This document shows, piece by piece, positions 5,163 to 12,814 of a DNA stretch of 12,857 nucleotides. Where the stretch lies: assembly GCA_002394525.1 (NCBI GenBank), contig DGUF01000102.1:1-12857 (forward strand), in the 5' to 3' direction. Under the pieces are notes generated by a model. It was not told the origin of the DNA. It made no database searches and saw only the letters and a list, made by a program, of their open reading frames with translations. Source of the DNA: Lachnospiraceae bacterium UBA4317. GTDB taxonomy: Bacteria > Bacillota_A > Clostridia > Lachnospirales > Lachnospiraceae. The position numbers and the translations under genes were made by a program. Numbering within the stretch: position 1 is the stretch's first letter; each line of letters opens with the position of its first letter.

Positions 5163-7091
5163 TCAAATGTCCAGCTCCGCGTCCGCGGCGTGCTCATAGA
5201 TAAAATTCCTGCGGGGAGGGACATCCGATCCCATCAGGAGTTCGGTCATGTCGGAAGCGGCGATGGCGTCCTCGATCCGGACCTGCTTCATGCGGCGCCG
5301 GGCGGGGTCCAGGGTGGTCTCCCACAGCTGCTCGGCGTCCATTTCGCCAAGGCCCTTGTAGCGCTGCAGGGTGAAGTCGCCCTTGTGGGTCCTGCGGTAG
5401 CGGGCCAGGGCGTAGTCATCATAGAGATACTCTCCCTCTCCCTTCTTGGGGACCACCTTGTAGAGGGGCGGCATGGCGATGTAGACATGGCCCTCGTAGA
5501 TGAGCTCCGGCATGAAGCGGTAAAAGAGGGTCAGCAGGAGGGTGGAGATATGGGCGCCGTCGACATCGGCATCGGCCATGATCACGATCTTGTCATAGCG
5601 GAGCTTTGTGATGTCGAAGTCGTTGCCGTAGCCCTCCGAAAAGCCGCAGCCGAAGGCATTGATCATGGTCTTGATCTCGGCATTGGCCAGGATCTTGTCG
5701 ATGCTGGCCTTCTCGACATTGAGGATCTTGCCCCGGATGGGCAGGATGGCCTGGTACATGCGGTCGCGGGCCATCTTGGCGCTGCCGCCGGCGGAGTCGC
5801 CCTCGACAATAAAGATCTCGCATCTGGAGGGGTCCCTGCTGGTGCAGTTGGCCAGCTTGCCGTTGGAGTCAAAGGAGAATTTCTGCTTTGTCAGCATATT
5901 GGTCTTGGCCTTCTCCTCCGCCCTGCGGATCTTGGCGGCCTTCTCGGCACAGCCGATGACAGATTTGAGGGTATCGAGGTTGCGGTCAAAAAAGCGCACG
6001 ATCTCATCGCCCGTCACCTGGGCGACGGCCTTGGCCGCGTCCTGGTTGTCGAGCTTGGTCTTGGTCTGGCCCTCGAAGCGGGGGTCGGGGTGCTTGATGG
6101 AGATCACGGCCGTCATGCCGTTTCTGATATCCGCGCCGGTAAAGTTGGCGTCCTTGTCCTTGAGGGAGCCCAGACTCCGGGCATAGGTATTGATGACCTG
6201 GGTGAAGACGGTCTTGAAGCCGGTCAGGTGGGTCCCGCCCTCCGCATTGTAGATGTTGTTGCAGAAACCCAGGACGTTCTCGTGGAATTCGTTGACATAC
6301 TGGAGGGCCACCTCGACGGCGATCCCTTCATATTCACCGCTGAAGCTGATCACATCGGTGACCGTCTCTTTTTTGCGGTTGAGGGCCCGGATAAAGCCGG
6401 CAATGCCGTCGGGCTCGTGGTAGGTCACCTCCTCGGCCTCCTCCCCGCGCAGGTCCCGGTAGAGGATGGTCAGGCCGGGGTTGAGGTAGGCCGTCTCGTG
6501 GAGGCGGCTCTTGACGTCCTCCTCCTTGAACCTGGTCTTTTCAAAGATCTCGGGGTCCGGCAGGAAGTTGATCTTGGTGCCGGTCTCCTTGGTGCGGCCG
6601 ATCACCGGCAGCATGCCTTTTTCCAGCTCCATCTGGGGGATTCCCCTGGAATAGGAGTCCTGGTAGATACAGCCGTCCCTGGCTATGGTCACGGTCATTT
6701 TTTCGGACAGGGCATTGACGACACTGGAGCCGACGCCGTGGAGGCCGCCGCTGGTCTTGTAGGCGCTGTTGTCAAATTTTCCTCCGGCGTGCAGGGTCGT
6801 AAAGACGACGCGCTCCGCGCTGACCCCCTTTTCGTGCATGCCGACGGGGATGCCGCGCCCGTTGTCCTTGACGGTGCAGGAGCCGTCCGCCTCCAGGGTG
6901 ACGTGGATGGTGTCGCAGTATCCGGCCAGGTGCTCGTCCACGGAGTTGTCCACGATCTCATAGATCAGGTGGTTGAGTCCCCGGGTGGATACGCTGCCTA
7001 TATACATGCCGGGTCTTGTGCGCACAGCTTCAAGGCCTTCCAGCACCCGGATGCTGTCGGCCCCGTATTGTTCTGTATGATTGTTGGTCAT
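5163..7091 (-). CDS. parE: Type IIA topoisomerase subunit B (topoisomerase IV ParE-type / GyrB-like)
   Basis: This is the ATPase subunit that closes over the transported duplex and drives strand passage with the ParC/GyrA-type partner. The GHKL ATPase domain shows [10 protein letters not shown] (45-54), with the general base Glu45 and the magnesium-binding Asn49. It also shows DNGRGIPV (76-83), [14 protein letters not shown] (116-129) and the transducer QTKTKL (342-347). The TOPRIM domain has EGDSAGGSA (430-438) and DADVDGAH (507-514). The tail carries YKGLGEM (578-584) and MGSDVPPRR (620-628). At 642 residues it is the Gram-positive length without the large insertion of enterobacterial GyrB. 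The ATG at 7089-7091 is chosen because AAAGGA lies 5 bases upstream. The open frame continues 33 codons further, through a hairpin-rich leader without conserved sequence. GyrB and ParE are hard to separate. The neighbouring subunit and the lack of dnaA/recF neighbours favour ParE. Confidence 0.95.
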   Translation of the reverse strand: MTNNHTEQYGADSIRVLEGLEAVRTRPGMYIGSVSTRGLNHLIYEIVDNSVDEHLAGYCDTIHVTLEADGSCTVKDNGRGIPVGMHEKGVSAERVVFTTLHAGGKFDNSAYKTSGGLHGVGSSVVNALSEKMTVTIARDGCIYQDSYSRGIPQMELEKGMLPVIGRTKETGTKINFLPDPEIFEKTRFKEEDVKSRLHETAYLNPGLTILYRDLRGEEAEEVTYHEPDGIAGFIRALNRKKETVTDVISFSGEYEGIAVEVALQYVNEFHENVLGFCNNIYNAEGGTHLTGFKTVFTQVINTYARSLGSLKDKDANFTGADIRNGMTAVISIKHPDPRFEGQTKTKLDNQDAAKAVAQVTGDEIVRFFDRNLDTLKSVIGCAEKAAKIRRAEEKAKTNMLTKQKFSFDSNGKLANCTSRDPSRCEIFIVEGDSAGGSAKMARDRMYQAILPIRGKILNVEKASIDKILANAEIKTMINAFGCGFSEGYGNDFDITKLRYDKIVIMADADVDGAHISTLLLTLFYRFMPELIYEGHVYIAMPPLYKVVPKKGEGEYLYDDYALARYRRTHKGDFTLQRYKGLGEMDAEQLWETTLDPARRRMKQVRIEDAIAASDMTELLMGSDVPPRRNFIYEHAADAELDI

Positions 7092-7117
7092 AATTCCTTT
7101 CAAATTCAGGACCCGCC

Positions 7118-7133
7118 TTCGCCACGGGGCGAA
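7118..7133 (-). other. Hairpin 26 bases upstream of the parE start
   Basis: TTCGCC and GGCGAA pair with a 4-base loop. It lies between the 7155-7175 hairpin and the parE ribosome binding site, close enough to influence initiation if it forms. Confidence 0.5.
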
Positions 7134-7154
7134 CGAGGCCCCCGATAGCTCTCC

Positions 7155-7175
7155 GGCCCGGTCTGGTTCCGGGCC
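7155..7175 (-). other. Perfect 7-bp GC hairpin in the parE leader
   Basis: GGCCCGG and CCGGGCC pair perfectly around a 7-base loop. There is no U-run on either strand. It is part of the hairpin series in the DegV-parE gap. Confidence 0.5.
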
Positions 7176-7198
7176 CCTCAAACGGGTCAAAACGGATG

Positions 7199-7229
7199 AG
7201 CGGATGCCTGCCGGCGGCAGGCACCCGCT
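7199..7229 (-). terminator. Strong 14-bp hairpin, probable terminator of the DegV transcript
   Basis: AGCGGATGCCTGCC and GGCAGGCACCCGCT pair over 14 positions (one G-U on the minus strand) around a 3-base loop. On the minus strand CATCCGTTTTG follows, a short T-run a few bases after the stem. It is the strongest stem in the window's intergenic DNA and the best intrinsic terminator candidate between the DegV gene and parE, though the delayed T-run makes it imperfect. Confidence 0.6.
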
Positions 7230-7253
7230 GTAGATAGGTCACATTGTGCCGGG

Positions 7254-7269
7254 CCGGTCTGCGGACCGG
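7254..7269 (-). other. Hairpin in the DegV-parE gap
   Basis: CCGGTC and GACCGG form a 6-bp stem with a 4-base loop. It directly follows the 7271-7303 stem in transcription order, and the two could stack. Confidence 0.45.
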
Positions 7270-7270
7270 T

Positions 7271-7303
7271 CCTGACGGAGGTAACAGACCTCCGGAAGTC
7301 AGG
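7271..7303 (-). other. Two-part hairpin just after the DegV gene
   Basis: CGGAGGT (7276-7282) pairs with ACCTCCG (7288-7294) around a 5-base loop. CCTGA (7271-7275) pairs with TCAGG (7299-7303) across a 4-base one-sided bulge, giving 12 bp in total. It starts within 10 bases of the DegV stop. No U-run follows, so it is either a 3'-end stabilising structure or part of the leader series. Confidence 0.5.
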
Positions 7304-7309
7304 TAAGTC

Positions 7310-8185
7310 TTATCGCGCGATTAGTTCACTCCTTTTCACACAGCTCATGGCGAGAGCCCCGGGGCCGATATGGCAGCAGATGCTGAGGGAGAGACGGTCC
7401 TCCTCGACCTGCAGGTTGGGAAAGGCCTTTCTGACCTCGTCTCTGAAGACAGCAAACTGGTCCGGGACCTGGGCGTGGACGGCATACATGAAAACGTCGC
7501 CGGCTTCGATCCCCCCGTAGAGGGTCTCGATGTCATGATGGATGGCGTTGATCATGGTCATCTTTCCCTGGCCGGCCGTGCGGGCCTTGGAAAAGGCATC
7601 CAGACGCTCGCCCTTGATCTGGAGGACGGGCTTGATCCGGAGGAGGGTCCCGATGGCCGCCGCCGCGGGCGTGATCCTTCCGCCCTTTTTCAGATATTTC
7701 AAAGTATCGAGCATGATATAGATGCTCGCATCAAATTTCTCGCGCTCCAGGACCTCCCTGATCCTGGCTGCGTCATAGCCGTTTTCGGCGAGGATGAGAG
7801 CGTCCTGGACCGACCTCTTCTGGGTGACGGAGATCCGCTGGTTGTTGACGACGAACACTCTCCCGCCATATTCATTGGCCAGCATCCGCGCGTTCTGGCA
7901 GGAGCTGGAAAGGCCGCTGCTCATGGGGATGTAGACCACCTGATCATTTTTTTCCAGGGCGCTGTCCCACATCTTCATCAGGTCACCGGGAGACGGCTGA
8001 CTGGTCACGATCTCCTTCCCGTCCGCCATCATCTGGAAAAATTCCTCGCGGGACAGGTTGACATCCTCATAATAAGTCACTCCGTCCACACTGAAGGGCA
8101 TGGGCATAACGCCGACCCCCATGTCCTTTCCCATAGATTGTGTGATTCCGCTGTTGCTGTCAGTCATTACTGCGACTCTCGGCAT
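7310..8185 (-). CDS. DegV family fatty-acid-binding protein (FakB-type)
   Basis: DegV/FakB proteins bind one fatty acid in a tunnel and present its carboxylate to the kinase FakA, which makes acyl-phosphate for phospholipid synthesis. The 291 residues fit the family (about 280-290). Family landmarks are TDSNSGI (8-14), TSQPSPGDL (61-69), MSSGLSSSCQNA (88-99) in the lipid-head binding loop, TLKYLKKGGRI (161-171), KPVL (185-188) and HIGPGALA (272-279). The ATG at 8183-8185 has GGAGGT six bases upstream. An in-frame TTG at 8209 lies upstream of that Shine-Dalgarno and is rejected. fakA lies in the same strand cluster, two genes upstream, which supports a FakB role. Many genomes carry several DegV paralogues and the fatty acid preference cannot be read. 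A strong promoter (8310-8338) shows it can be expressed apart from recG. Confidence 0.94.
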   Translation of the reverse strand: MPRVAVMTDSNSGITQSMGKDMGVGVMPMPFSVDGVTYYEDVNLSREEFFQMMADGKEIVTSQPSPGDLMKMWDSALEKNDQVVYIPMSSGLSSSCQNARMLANEYGGRVFVVNNQRISVTQKRSVQDALILAENGYDAARIREVLEREKFDASIYIMLDTLKYLKKGGRITPAAAAIGTLLRIKPVLQIKGERLDAFSKARTAGQGKMTMINAIHHDIETLYGGIEAGDVFMYAVHAQVPDQFAVFRDEVRKAFPNLQVEEDRLSLSICCHIGPGALAMSCVKRSELIAR

Positions 8186-8208
8186 GGATCTACCTCCGCC
8201 TGTAAACA

Positions 8209-8225
8209 AGGCCTTAAAAAGGCCT
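8209..8225 (-). other. Inverted repeat in the DegV gene leader
   Basis: AGGCCTT (8209-8215) and AAGGCCT (8219-8225) form a 7-bp stem with a 3-base loop, about 10 bases upstream of the Shine-Dalgarno sequence. It lies downstream of the proposed promoter, so it would be in the mRNA leader. It could be an operator or a stability hairpin. No ligand or regulator is implied. Confidence 0.4.
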
Positions 8226-8309
8226 CAAAACCGTGAAAAATATACATGCGGGCACTTTGGGCCGCATGACCGCGCCGTGCCCTCCGGGCCTGACGGCGGC
8301 TATTATTGT

Positions 8310-8338
8310 ATAATATCTTTTGCTTATTTGAAAGTCAA
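8310..8338 (-). promoter_or_regulatory. Sigma-A type promoter for the DegV/FakB gene
   Basis: On the minus strand a -35 TTGACT (8333-8338) and a -10 TATTAT (8310-8315) are separated by exactly 17 bases in an AT-rich stretch, unusual for this GC-rich window. The start of transcription would fall near 8303, giving a leader of about 115 bases. This is the clearest promoter for the minus-strand genes. Confidence 0.7.
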
Positions 8339-8355
8339 CAGCCCCGACAGGATAG

Positions 8356-8371
8356 AATCCTGGTTTATTTA
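8356..8371 (-). other. Short hairpin between recG and the DegV promoter
   Basis: CAGGAT and ATCCTG pair around three bases in the recG-DegV gap (approximate limits). On the plus strand it is followed by GTTTATTT, but no plus-strand gene ends here. On the minus strand there is no T-run after it. It is a weak candidate for the recG 3' end. Confidence 0.25.
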
Positions 8372-8394
8372 AGATGTTTTGATAAAAAATCAGG

Positions 8395-10416
8395 TCAGAT
8401 CGTGGAGTAATCGAGGGTCCCGGCCCCGCTGCAGCAAAAGCCCGGATCCTCCCTGAGCATCTCGTCCGCGCAGGCGGAGGCCTCCCTCAAAAGGTCCGCG
8501 TCCTCATACAGGTCGGCCAGGCGGAACTGGGGCAGCCCGCTCTGGCGGACGCCGAAGAGGTCCCCGGGCCCCCGGGTCCTGAGGTCCTGGTCCGCGATGG
8601 AAAAGCCGTTCGCGTTCTTTTCGAGGACTGCCAGTCTGTCCGGTTTTTCCTTTCCTGTATAGAGAAAAAAACAATAGGACTGGTCACGCCCTCTGCCGAC
8701 CCGGCCCCTAAGCTGGTGGAGCTGGGCCAGACCGAATCTCCCGGCATTCTCGATCAGGATGACGGTGGCATTGGGCACATTGATGCCGACCTCGATCACG
8801 GTCGTGGAGACCAGGATGTCTGCATCCCCCGCGGCAAAGCCGTCCATGATCCGGGTCTTTTCCTCCGGCTTCATCCGGCCTGTCAGGGAGGCGATCCGCA
8901 GGGTGTCCGGCAGGGCGGCGCGGAGCTTCTCCGTGTAGTCCTTCACATTTTCGATCTCCTCCATCTGCCCCTCCTCGACGGCCGGACAGATCACATAGCA
9001 CTGGCGGCCCTTCGCGATCTCCGACAGGATGAAGCGGTAGGCGCGTCCCCTCTGGGCCTCCGGCAGGGCCAGGCTTTTGATCGGCTGCCTGCCGGGCGGC
9101 AGAGCCTTGAGGGAGGAGACCTGGAGGTCGCCGTAGAGGATGATGGCCAGGGTCCTGGGAATGGGGGTGGCGCTCATGACCAGGACGGGGACGTCCCTGC
9201 CCTTGTCGGCCAGGCCGGCCCTCTGCCGGACCCCGAACCTGTGCTGCTCGTCCGTGACGACCAGGGACAGGTCATGGTAATCCACCTTTTCCTGAAAGAG
9301 GGCGTGGGTGCCGATCACGATATCCGCCGTGCCGTCGGCGATCATCCGCAGGGCTTTTTTTCTCTCCCTGCCCTTGACGGAGCCCGTCAGAAGGACAGGC
9401 CGGGCGGGGATTCCGCTCTGCTCCAGATAGGCTGTCAGTCCCTCCATATGCTGCCTGGCCAGGACCTCTGTCGGGGCCATCAGGGCCCCCTGCCTGCCGT
9501 CCTCGGCGCAGAGCAGAAGGGCCAGGAAGGCCAGGATGGTCTTGCCCGACCCCACATCTCCCTGCAGCAGCCGGTTCATGATCGTCCCGCCCCGGAGGTC
9601 CGTCCGGATCTGGTCCCAGGCCCGGGCCTGCTCCTCAGTGAGGGCAAAGGGGAGGCTGTCCAGGAGCCGGCGGCACCACTGCCCCTCAGCCCGGATGGGC
9701 CGGGGGTTGACCCGGTCCCCGCCCTCGGTCTTCTCCCTGCGGATCCCCACGATAAAGCGAAAGAACTCATCGAAGATCAGCCGCCTGCGCGCCTCCTGCA
9801 GCCTGTCCCGGTCCTTGGGAAAGTGGATGGACCTGAGCGCCTCCAGGCGGCTGATGACCTTATATTTTTCCCGCATCCGCGGGGGCAGGTCGTCCGGCAT
9901 CCCCTCCGCCGCATCGAGCGCTGCCGCCAGAAAGGTCCGGAGCCTGGCCGTCCCGACCCCCTTGACCACGGGATACTCCGGCTGCAGAGTTCCGGTCAGG
10001 GTCTGGTACCTGCCGGCCTCCATAAACCAGGGCTGCTCCATATAGGCCGCCCCGCTCCCGGTCCTGCGCAGGATCCCGCGAAAGACAAAGGCGGATCCCG
10101 CCTGCAGGGTCTGCCGCACATAGGGCATGTTGAAAAAGGTCAGCCTGAGGCTCCCTGTCCGGTCCGCCGCCTCTATGTGGGTGATGGTCCGGCTGCCCTT
10201 TCGCAGGACAGAGCCCTTGCCGGTGACGGTCAGACAGAGCGTACACCTGGCTCCCGCTTCAGCCTCCCGGATCGTCGAGGGCTGGTCAAAATAGTCATAG
10301 GCGGAGGGATAAAAGCAGAGCAGGTCTCCGACTGTAAAGATCTGCCTGGCTGCCAGGGCCTGCGCGGTCCCCGGCCCGATCCCCTTCAGTTTTGTCACGG
10401 CTGCGTCCGTTCTCAT
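8395..10416 (-). CDS. recG: ATP-dependent DNA helicase RecG
   Basis: RecG is a superfamily 2 DNA translocase that reverses stalled forks and migrates Holliday junctions. The 673 residues match the usual 670-690. It opens with a helix-hairpin-helix-like LKGIGPGTA (10-18), then the OB-fold wedge domain (about 55-150) that grips the branch point. The helicase core has QGDVGSGKT (285-293, Walker A), APTEVLA (314-320), the DEQH box (389-392), SATPIPRT (415-422) and QLHQLRGRVGRG (565-576, motif VI). The RecG-specific segment RTRGPGDLFGVRQSG (613-627) couples ATP hydrolysis to movement. The ATG at 10414-10416 is chosen because GGAGG stands 4-5 bases upstream. The frame extends 21 codons further into a hairpin. 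It follows fakA, the usual order in Firmicutes. The Cys-Cys pair near the C-terminus is not a known motif. Confidence 0.97.
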   Translation of the reverse strand: MRTDAAVTKLKGIGPGTAQALAARQIFTVGDLLCFYPSAYDYFDQPSTIREAEAGARCTLCLTVTGKGSVLRKGSRTITHIEAADRTGSLRLTFFNMPYVRQTLQAGSAFVFRGILRRTGSGAAYMEQPWFMEAGRYQTLTGTLQPEYPVVKGVGTARLRTFLAAALDAAEGMPDDLPPRMREKYKVISRLEALRSIHFPKDRDRLQEARRRLIFDEFFRFIVGIRREKTEGGDRVNPRPIRAEGQWCRRLLDSLPFALTEEQARAWDQIRTDLRGGTIMNRLLQGDVGSGKTILAFLALLLCAEDGRQGALMAPTEVLARQHMEGLTAYLEQSGIPARPVLLTGSVKGRERKKALRMIADGTADIVIGTHALFQEKVDYHDLSLVVTDEQHRFGVRQRAGLADKGRDVPVLVMSATPIPRTLAIILYGDLQVSSLKALPPGRQPIKSLALPEAQRGRAYRFILSEIAKGRQCYVICPAVEEGQMEEIENVKDYTEKLRAALPDTLRIASLTGRMKPEEKTRIMDGFAAGDADILVSTTVIEVGINVPNATVILIENAGRFGLAQLHQLRGRVGRGRDQSYCFFLYTGKEKPDRLAVLEKNANGFSIADQDLRTRGPGDLFGVRQSGLPQFRLADLYEDADLLREASACADEMLREDPGFCCSGAGTLDYSTI

Positions 10417-10445
10417 CTTTCCTCCCGGACAGAATGGCAAACAGA

Positions 10446-10469
10446 ACAGGCGGGTAAAGACCCGCCTGT
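10446..10469 (-). terminator. Perfect 10-bp hairpin between fakA and recG
   Basis: ACAGGCGGGT (10446-10455) and ACCCGCCTGT (10460-10469) pair perfectly around a 4-base loop. On the minus strand TCTGTTTGCC follows, a poor U-run. It begins 54 bases after the fakA stop and ends about 30 bases before recG, so it could partly terminate or attenuate read-through into recG. No separate recG promoter is visible, which argues for a leaky attenuator or an RNA-processing signal. Confidence 0.5.
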
Positions 10470-10522
10470 CCCTGAGCATTTTCTCTTATAAAACTCTCTT
10501 GTGATTGGTGACTGTTATCTTA

Positions 10523-12220
10523 TTATTCCGTGGAGAGGATGTAGTAGTAGATCGGCTGGCCGCCGTACTGCAGCTCCACCTCGCAGGAATCAAATCTGGC
10601 GAGCGCCTTGTCCCGGAAGGCCTCGGCCTCCTCCCTGGTGACATCGGTCCCGTAATAGACACTGATGATCTCGGTATCCTCGCCGACCATCTTGTCCAGG
10701 CAGGCCAGGGCCGTCTCATCGCGGTCCCGGCTGACGGCCAGGATCCCGCTGTCGCCGATACCCATGATGTCATCCTTGTGGATCTCGACATCGTCCAGAA
10801 CTGTGTCGCGGACCGCGTAGGTGACCTCCGCGCTCTTGACCAGCTCGATGCCGGCCAACATATTTTCGCGGTTCTCCTCGGCGCCCAGATCCGACGCGAA
10901 GTTGATGACCGCGGTGATCCCCTGAGGGATGGTCGTGGTCGGGATCACGATGGCCTGGCAGTTCTCCGCGAGCTCCGCGGCCTGTCTGGCGGCCATCACG
11001 ATGTTCTTGTTGTTGGGCAGGATATAGACCGTATCCGCATTGACCTTTTTCACGGCGTTCAGGATGTCGTCCGTGCTGGGATTCATGGTCTGACCGCCTT
11101 CGATCACGCAGTCCACGCCCAGGCCGCGGAAGATCTCCGCGATCCCGTCGCCGACAGCGACCGTGATAAAGGCGACCTCCTTGTGGGGCATCTGAGCCTC
11201 GGCCTCAGCGGGCTCCGCCTGTCCGGCTGCCTCCTGCTGCGCGGCCGCCTGGGCGGATCCGGCCTTCTCCAGTTTCCTGTTTTCGACGACCAGCTGCCTG
11301 AGCTGACCGTACTGGAGGCCCTTCTGGATGGCCAGTCCCGGATCATCGGTCTGCAGCTGCACGCAGACCTCGCCGTCCTCCTGCTCACAGACTACGGACT
11401 CTCCGATCGACTCCAGATATTTGACCAGGCTCCTGGACGCGGCCTTGTTGAAGTCCTTGTCGGCCACGATCCGGAAGGAGGTGCTGTAGAGATGCTTGAG
11501 GACGGGCTCCTCCACCACCTCCTCAGCCGGCGCCTCGGCGGTCTCTGCCTGGACCGGAGCGATCTCCCTGCCCAGAAAACCGTCGTAGCAGCCCTTCAAA
11601 AACTGGATCAGGCCCTGGCCGCCGCTGTCGACGACGCCGGCCTGCTTGAGAACAGGCAGCATATCGGGGGTTTTGGCGAGGACCTCCTCGCCGTAGCTGA
11701 TCACCTCGGGGATAAAGACGTCAAAATTCTCCTCGCCCTGGTCCGCGAGCTCGTTTGCCTTGTCGGAGATTCCCTTGGCCACGGTCAGGATGGTTCCCTC
11801 CTTGGGCTTCATGACCGCCTTGTAGGCCGTCTCCACGGCCCGGCTGAAGGCCTTTGCCACAACGGGGACCGTGATCTCCTCACCGTCCCTGGCCACCTTG
11901 CCGAATCCGCGCAGAAGCTGGGACAGGATGACGCCGGAATTTCCCCTCGCGCCCCTCAGGGACCCGGACGAGATCGCCTTGCAGACATCCCTCATGGTCC
12001 TCGAGTTTTCATCCAGGTTCTCAAGCTCAGCGACCGCCGACTTGATGGTCAGCGTCATATTGGTGCCGGTATCTCCGTCCGGAACGGGAAAGACATTCAG
12101 CTCATTGATCCATTCCTTTCCGGCCTCGAGACTGGCAGCCCCGGCAAGGAAAAGATCGATAAGGCGCACTGCGTCAATTGACCGGACATTCTCCGTTTGC
12201 TTTACTTCATTCATGCTCAC
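10523..12220 (-). CDS. fakA: Fatty acid kinase catalytic subunit FakA (YloV, DAK-domain protein)
   Basis: FakA phosphorylates fatty acids bound to FakB/DegV partners, giving acyl-phosphate for PlsX/PlsY lipid synthesis. The N-terminal DhaL-like kinase domain (about 12-215) shows INELNVFPVPDGDTGTN (38-54), whose aspartates bind the magnesium-ATP, and LRGARGNSGVILSQ (88-101). It ends with SGGQGLIQFLKG (199-210). A middle domain (about 235-315) follows, then an Ala/Glu/Gln-rich linker (about 318-345). A C-terminal DegV-like FakB-docking domain has GGQTMNPSTDD (375-385) and ends in GGQPIYYY (553-560). About 565 residues is normal. I prefer the GTG at 12218-12220, eight bases after GGAGG. An ATG two codons later (12212-12214) is 14 bases from it and also possible. 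It lies 31 bases after yloU, and a DegV-type gene lies two genes downstream. Confidence 0.93.
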   Translation of the reverse strand: MSMNEVKQTENVRSIDAVRLIDLFLAGAASLEAGKEWINELNVFPVPDGDTGTNMTLTIKSAVAELENLDENSRTMRDVCKAISSGSLRGARGNSGVILSQLLRGFGKVARDGEEITVPVVAKAFSRAVETAYKAVMKPKEGTILTVAKGISDKANELADQGEENFDVFIPEVISYGEEVLAKTPDMLPVLKQAGVVDSGGQGLIQFLKGCYDGFLGREIAPVQAETAEAPAEEVVEEPVLKHLYSTSFRIVADKDFNKAASRSLVKYLESIGESVVCEQEDGEVCVQLQTDDPGLAIQKGLQYGQLRQLVVENRKLEKAGSAQAAAQQEAAGQAEPAEAEAQMPHKEVAFITVAVGDGIAEIFRGLGVDCVIEGGQTMNPSTDDILNAVKKVNADTVYILPNNKNIVMAARQAAELAENCQAIVIPTTTIPQGITAVINFASDLGAEENRENMLAGIELVKSAEVTYAVRDTVLDDVEIHKDDIMGIGDSGILAVSRDRDETALACLDKMVGEDTEIISVYYGTDVTREEAEAFRDKALARFDSCEVELQYGGQPIYYYILSTE

Positions 12221-12251
12221 CGCACATTCCTCCAATCCTATGGTAAACCTG

Positions 12252-12614
12252 TCAATCGATCAGCCTGACGCCTTCGACGTAAATGTTGATCTTCTCGATC
12301 TCAAGCCCGGTAAATTCCTCCACCTTATAGCGAACGCTCTCGATCAGATTGTCCGCCACGGTCATGATATTTACCCCGTAGGAAACGATGACATGAAAAT
12401 CGATCACGAGACGGTTCCTGGAAGTGAGGGTGACGTCAATGCCTCTGGTCATCGAATCCTTCTTCAGAAGATTTACGATCCCTTCCTTCATATTTACGCC
12501 CGCCATGCCGATGATGCCGAAGCACTCATTGGCGACACTTCCGGCATACTGCGCAATGACTTCATTATCAATCGAAATATTGCCCATATGCGTATTCATG
12601 TATGAAGACTTCAT
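12252..12614 (-). CDS. yloU: Asp23/Gls24 family envelope-stress protein (YloU-type)
   Basis: Small acidic-to-neutral Asp23/Gls24 family protein (DUF322). In Firmicutes these are abundant cytoplasmic or membrane-associated proteins linked to cell-envelope homeostasis. YloU is the member encoded directly before fakA. The 120 residues match. The family signature appears as GNISIDNEVIAQYAG (11-25), followed by the GIIGMAG segment (33-39), a basic stretch, VTLTSRNRLVIDFHVIVSYG (61-80) and the closing VEGVRLID (113-120). There is no signal peptide or membrane helix. The ATG at 12612-12614 has AAGGAG about 12 bases upstream, slightly long, and later Met codons are further away. It is the first gene after the divergent intergenic region. 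It probably shares a transcript with fakA (31-base gap) from the -10 box at 12762-12767. Confidence 0.92.
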   Translation of the reverse strand: MKSSYMNTHMGNISIDNEVIAQYAGSVANECFGIIGMAGVNMKEGIVNLLKKDSMTRGIDVTLTSRNRLVIDFHVIVSYGVNIMTVADNLIESVRYKVEEFTGLEIEKINIYVEGVRLID

Positions 12615-12761
12615 ATTCAGGTTGCTCTCCTTTCAGTACCGCGCGAGCGGTTATTTACGCGATTTTTATCGGGAATCCGGCCGCCCTGAGGACGCCGCTC
12701 TCCCAGTCCTGCTGCATCTGCCGCCCGCCCTTCGGACAGCCGAGCATAAATCGACAGATAA

Positions 12762-12767
12762 ATTATA
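12762..12767 (-). promoter_or_regulatory. Probable -10 box of the yloU-fakA operon
   Basis: The minus strand shows a perfect TATAAT preceded by CGGG. The matching -35 region (about 17-18 bases upstream) is only T-rich (TTTTCT/GTTTTC), so activity may need extended contacts or an activator. The leader to the yloU start would be about 140 bases. Confidence 0.5.
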
Positions 12768-12814
12768 CCCGAACCAGGCTAAAAAGAAAACAGGGAATTG
12801 GGGAGAAAAAACCC

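Larger units (their letters stand above)
7092..7309 (-). other. Hairpin-dense intergenic region or leader upstream of parE
   Basis: These 218 non-coding bases hold at least five hairpins in a row on the minus strand. In transcription order they are 7271-7303, 7254-7269, 7199-7229, 7155-7175 and 7118-7133. The parE Shine-Dalgarno follows. No convincing promoter is visible. The 7199-7229 hairpin could terminate the DegV transcript. The others are unexplained. A structured leader, a processed RNA or a relic of repeats would all fit. Confidence 0.6.

Noticed and set aside
5190..7148. A 652-codon plus-strand open frame opposite parE
   Set aside because: It is an exact antisense shadow of a strongly conserved topoisomerase gene. 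The translation is low-complexity (Gly, Leu, Val, Asp, His rich), lacks any family motif, and has no good ribosome binding site.
7092..7190. 33-codon N-terminal extension of parE
   Set aside because: It would be encoded by the hairpin region, has no family similarity, and the ATG at 7089-7091 has a well-placed AAAGGA.
8716..10491. A 591-codon plus-strand open frame opposite recG
   Set aside because: It is the antisense of the recG helicase core. Composition is biased to Gly, Pro, Asp and Leu without domains. Long antisense frames are expected in GC-rich coding DNA.
10505..12181. A 558-codon plus-strand open frame opposite fakA
   Set aside because: It is an antisense shadow of fakA with no recognisable domain and no start signal.
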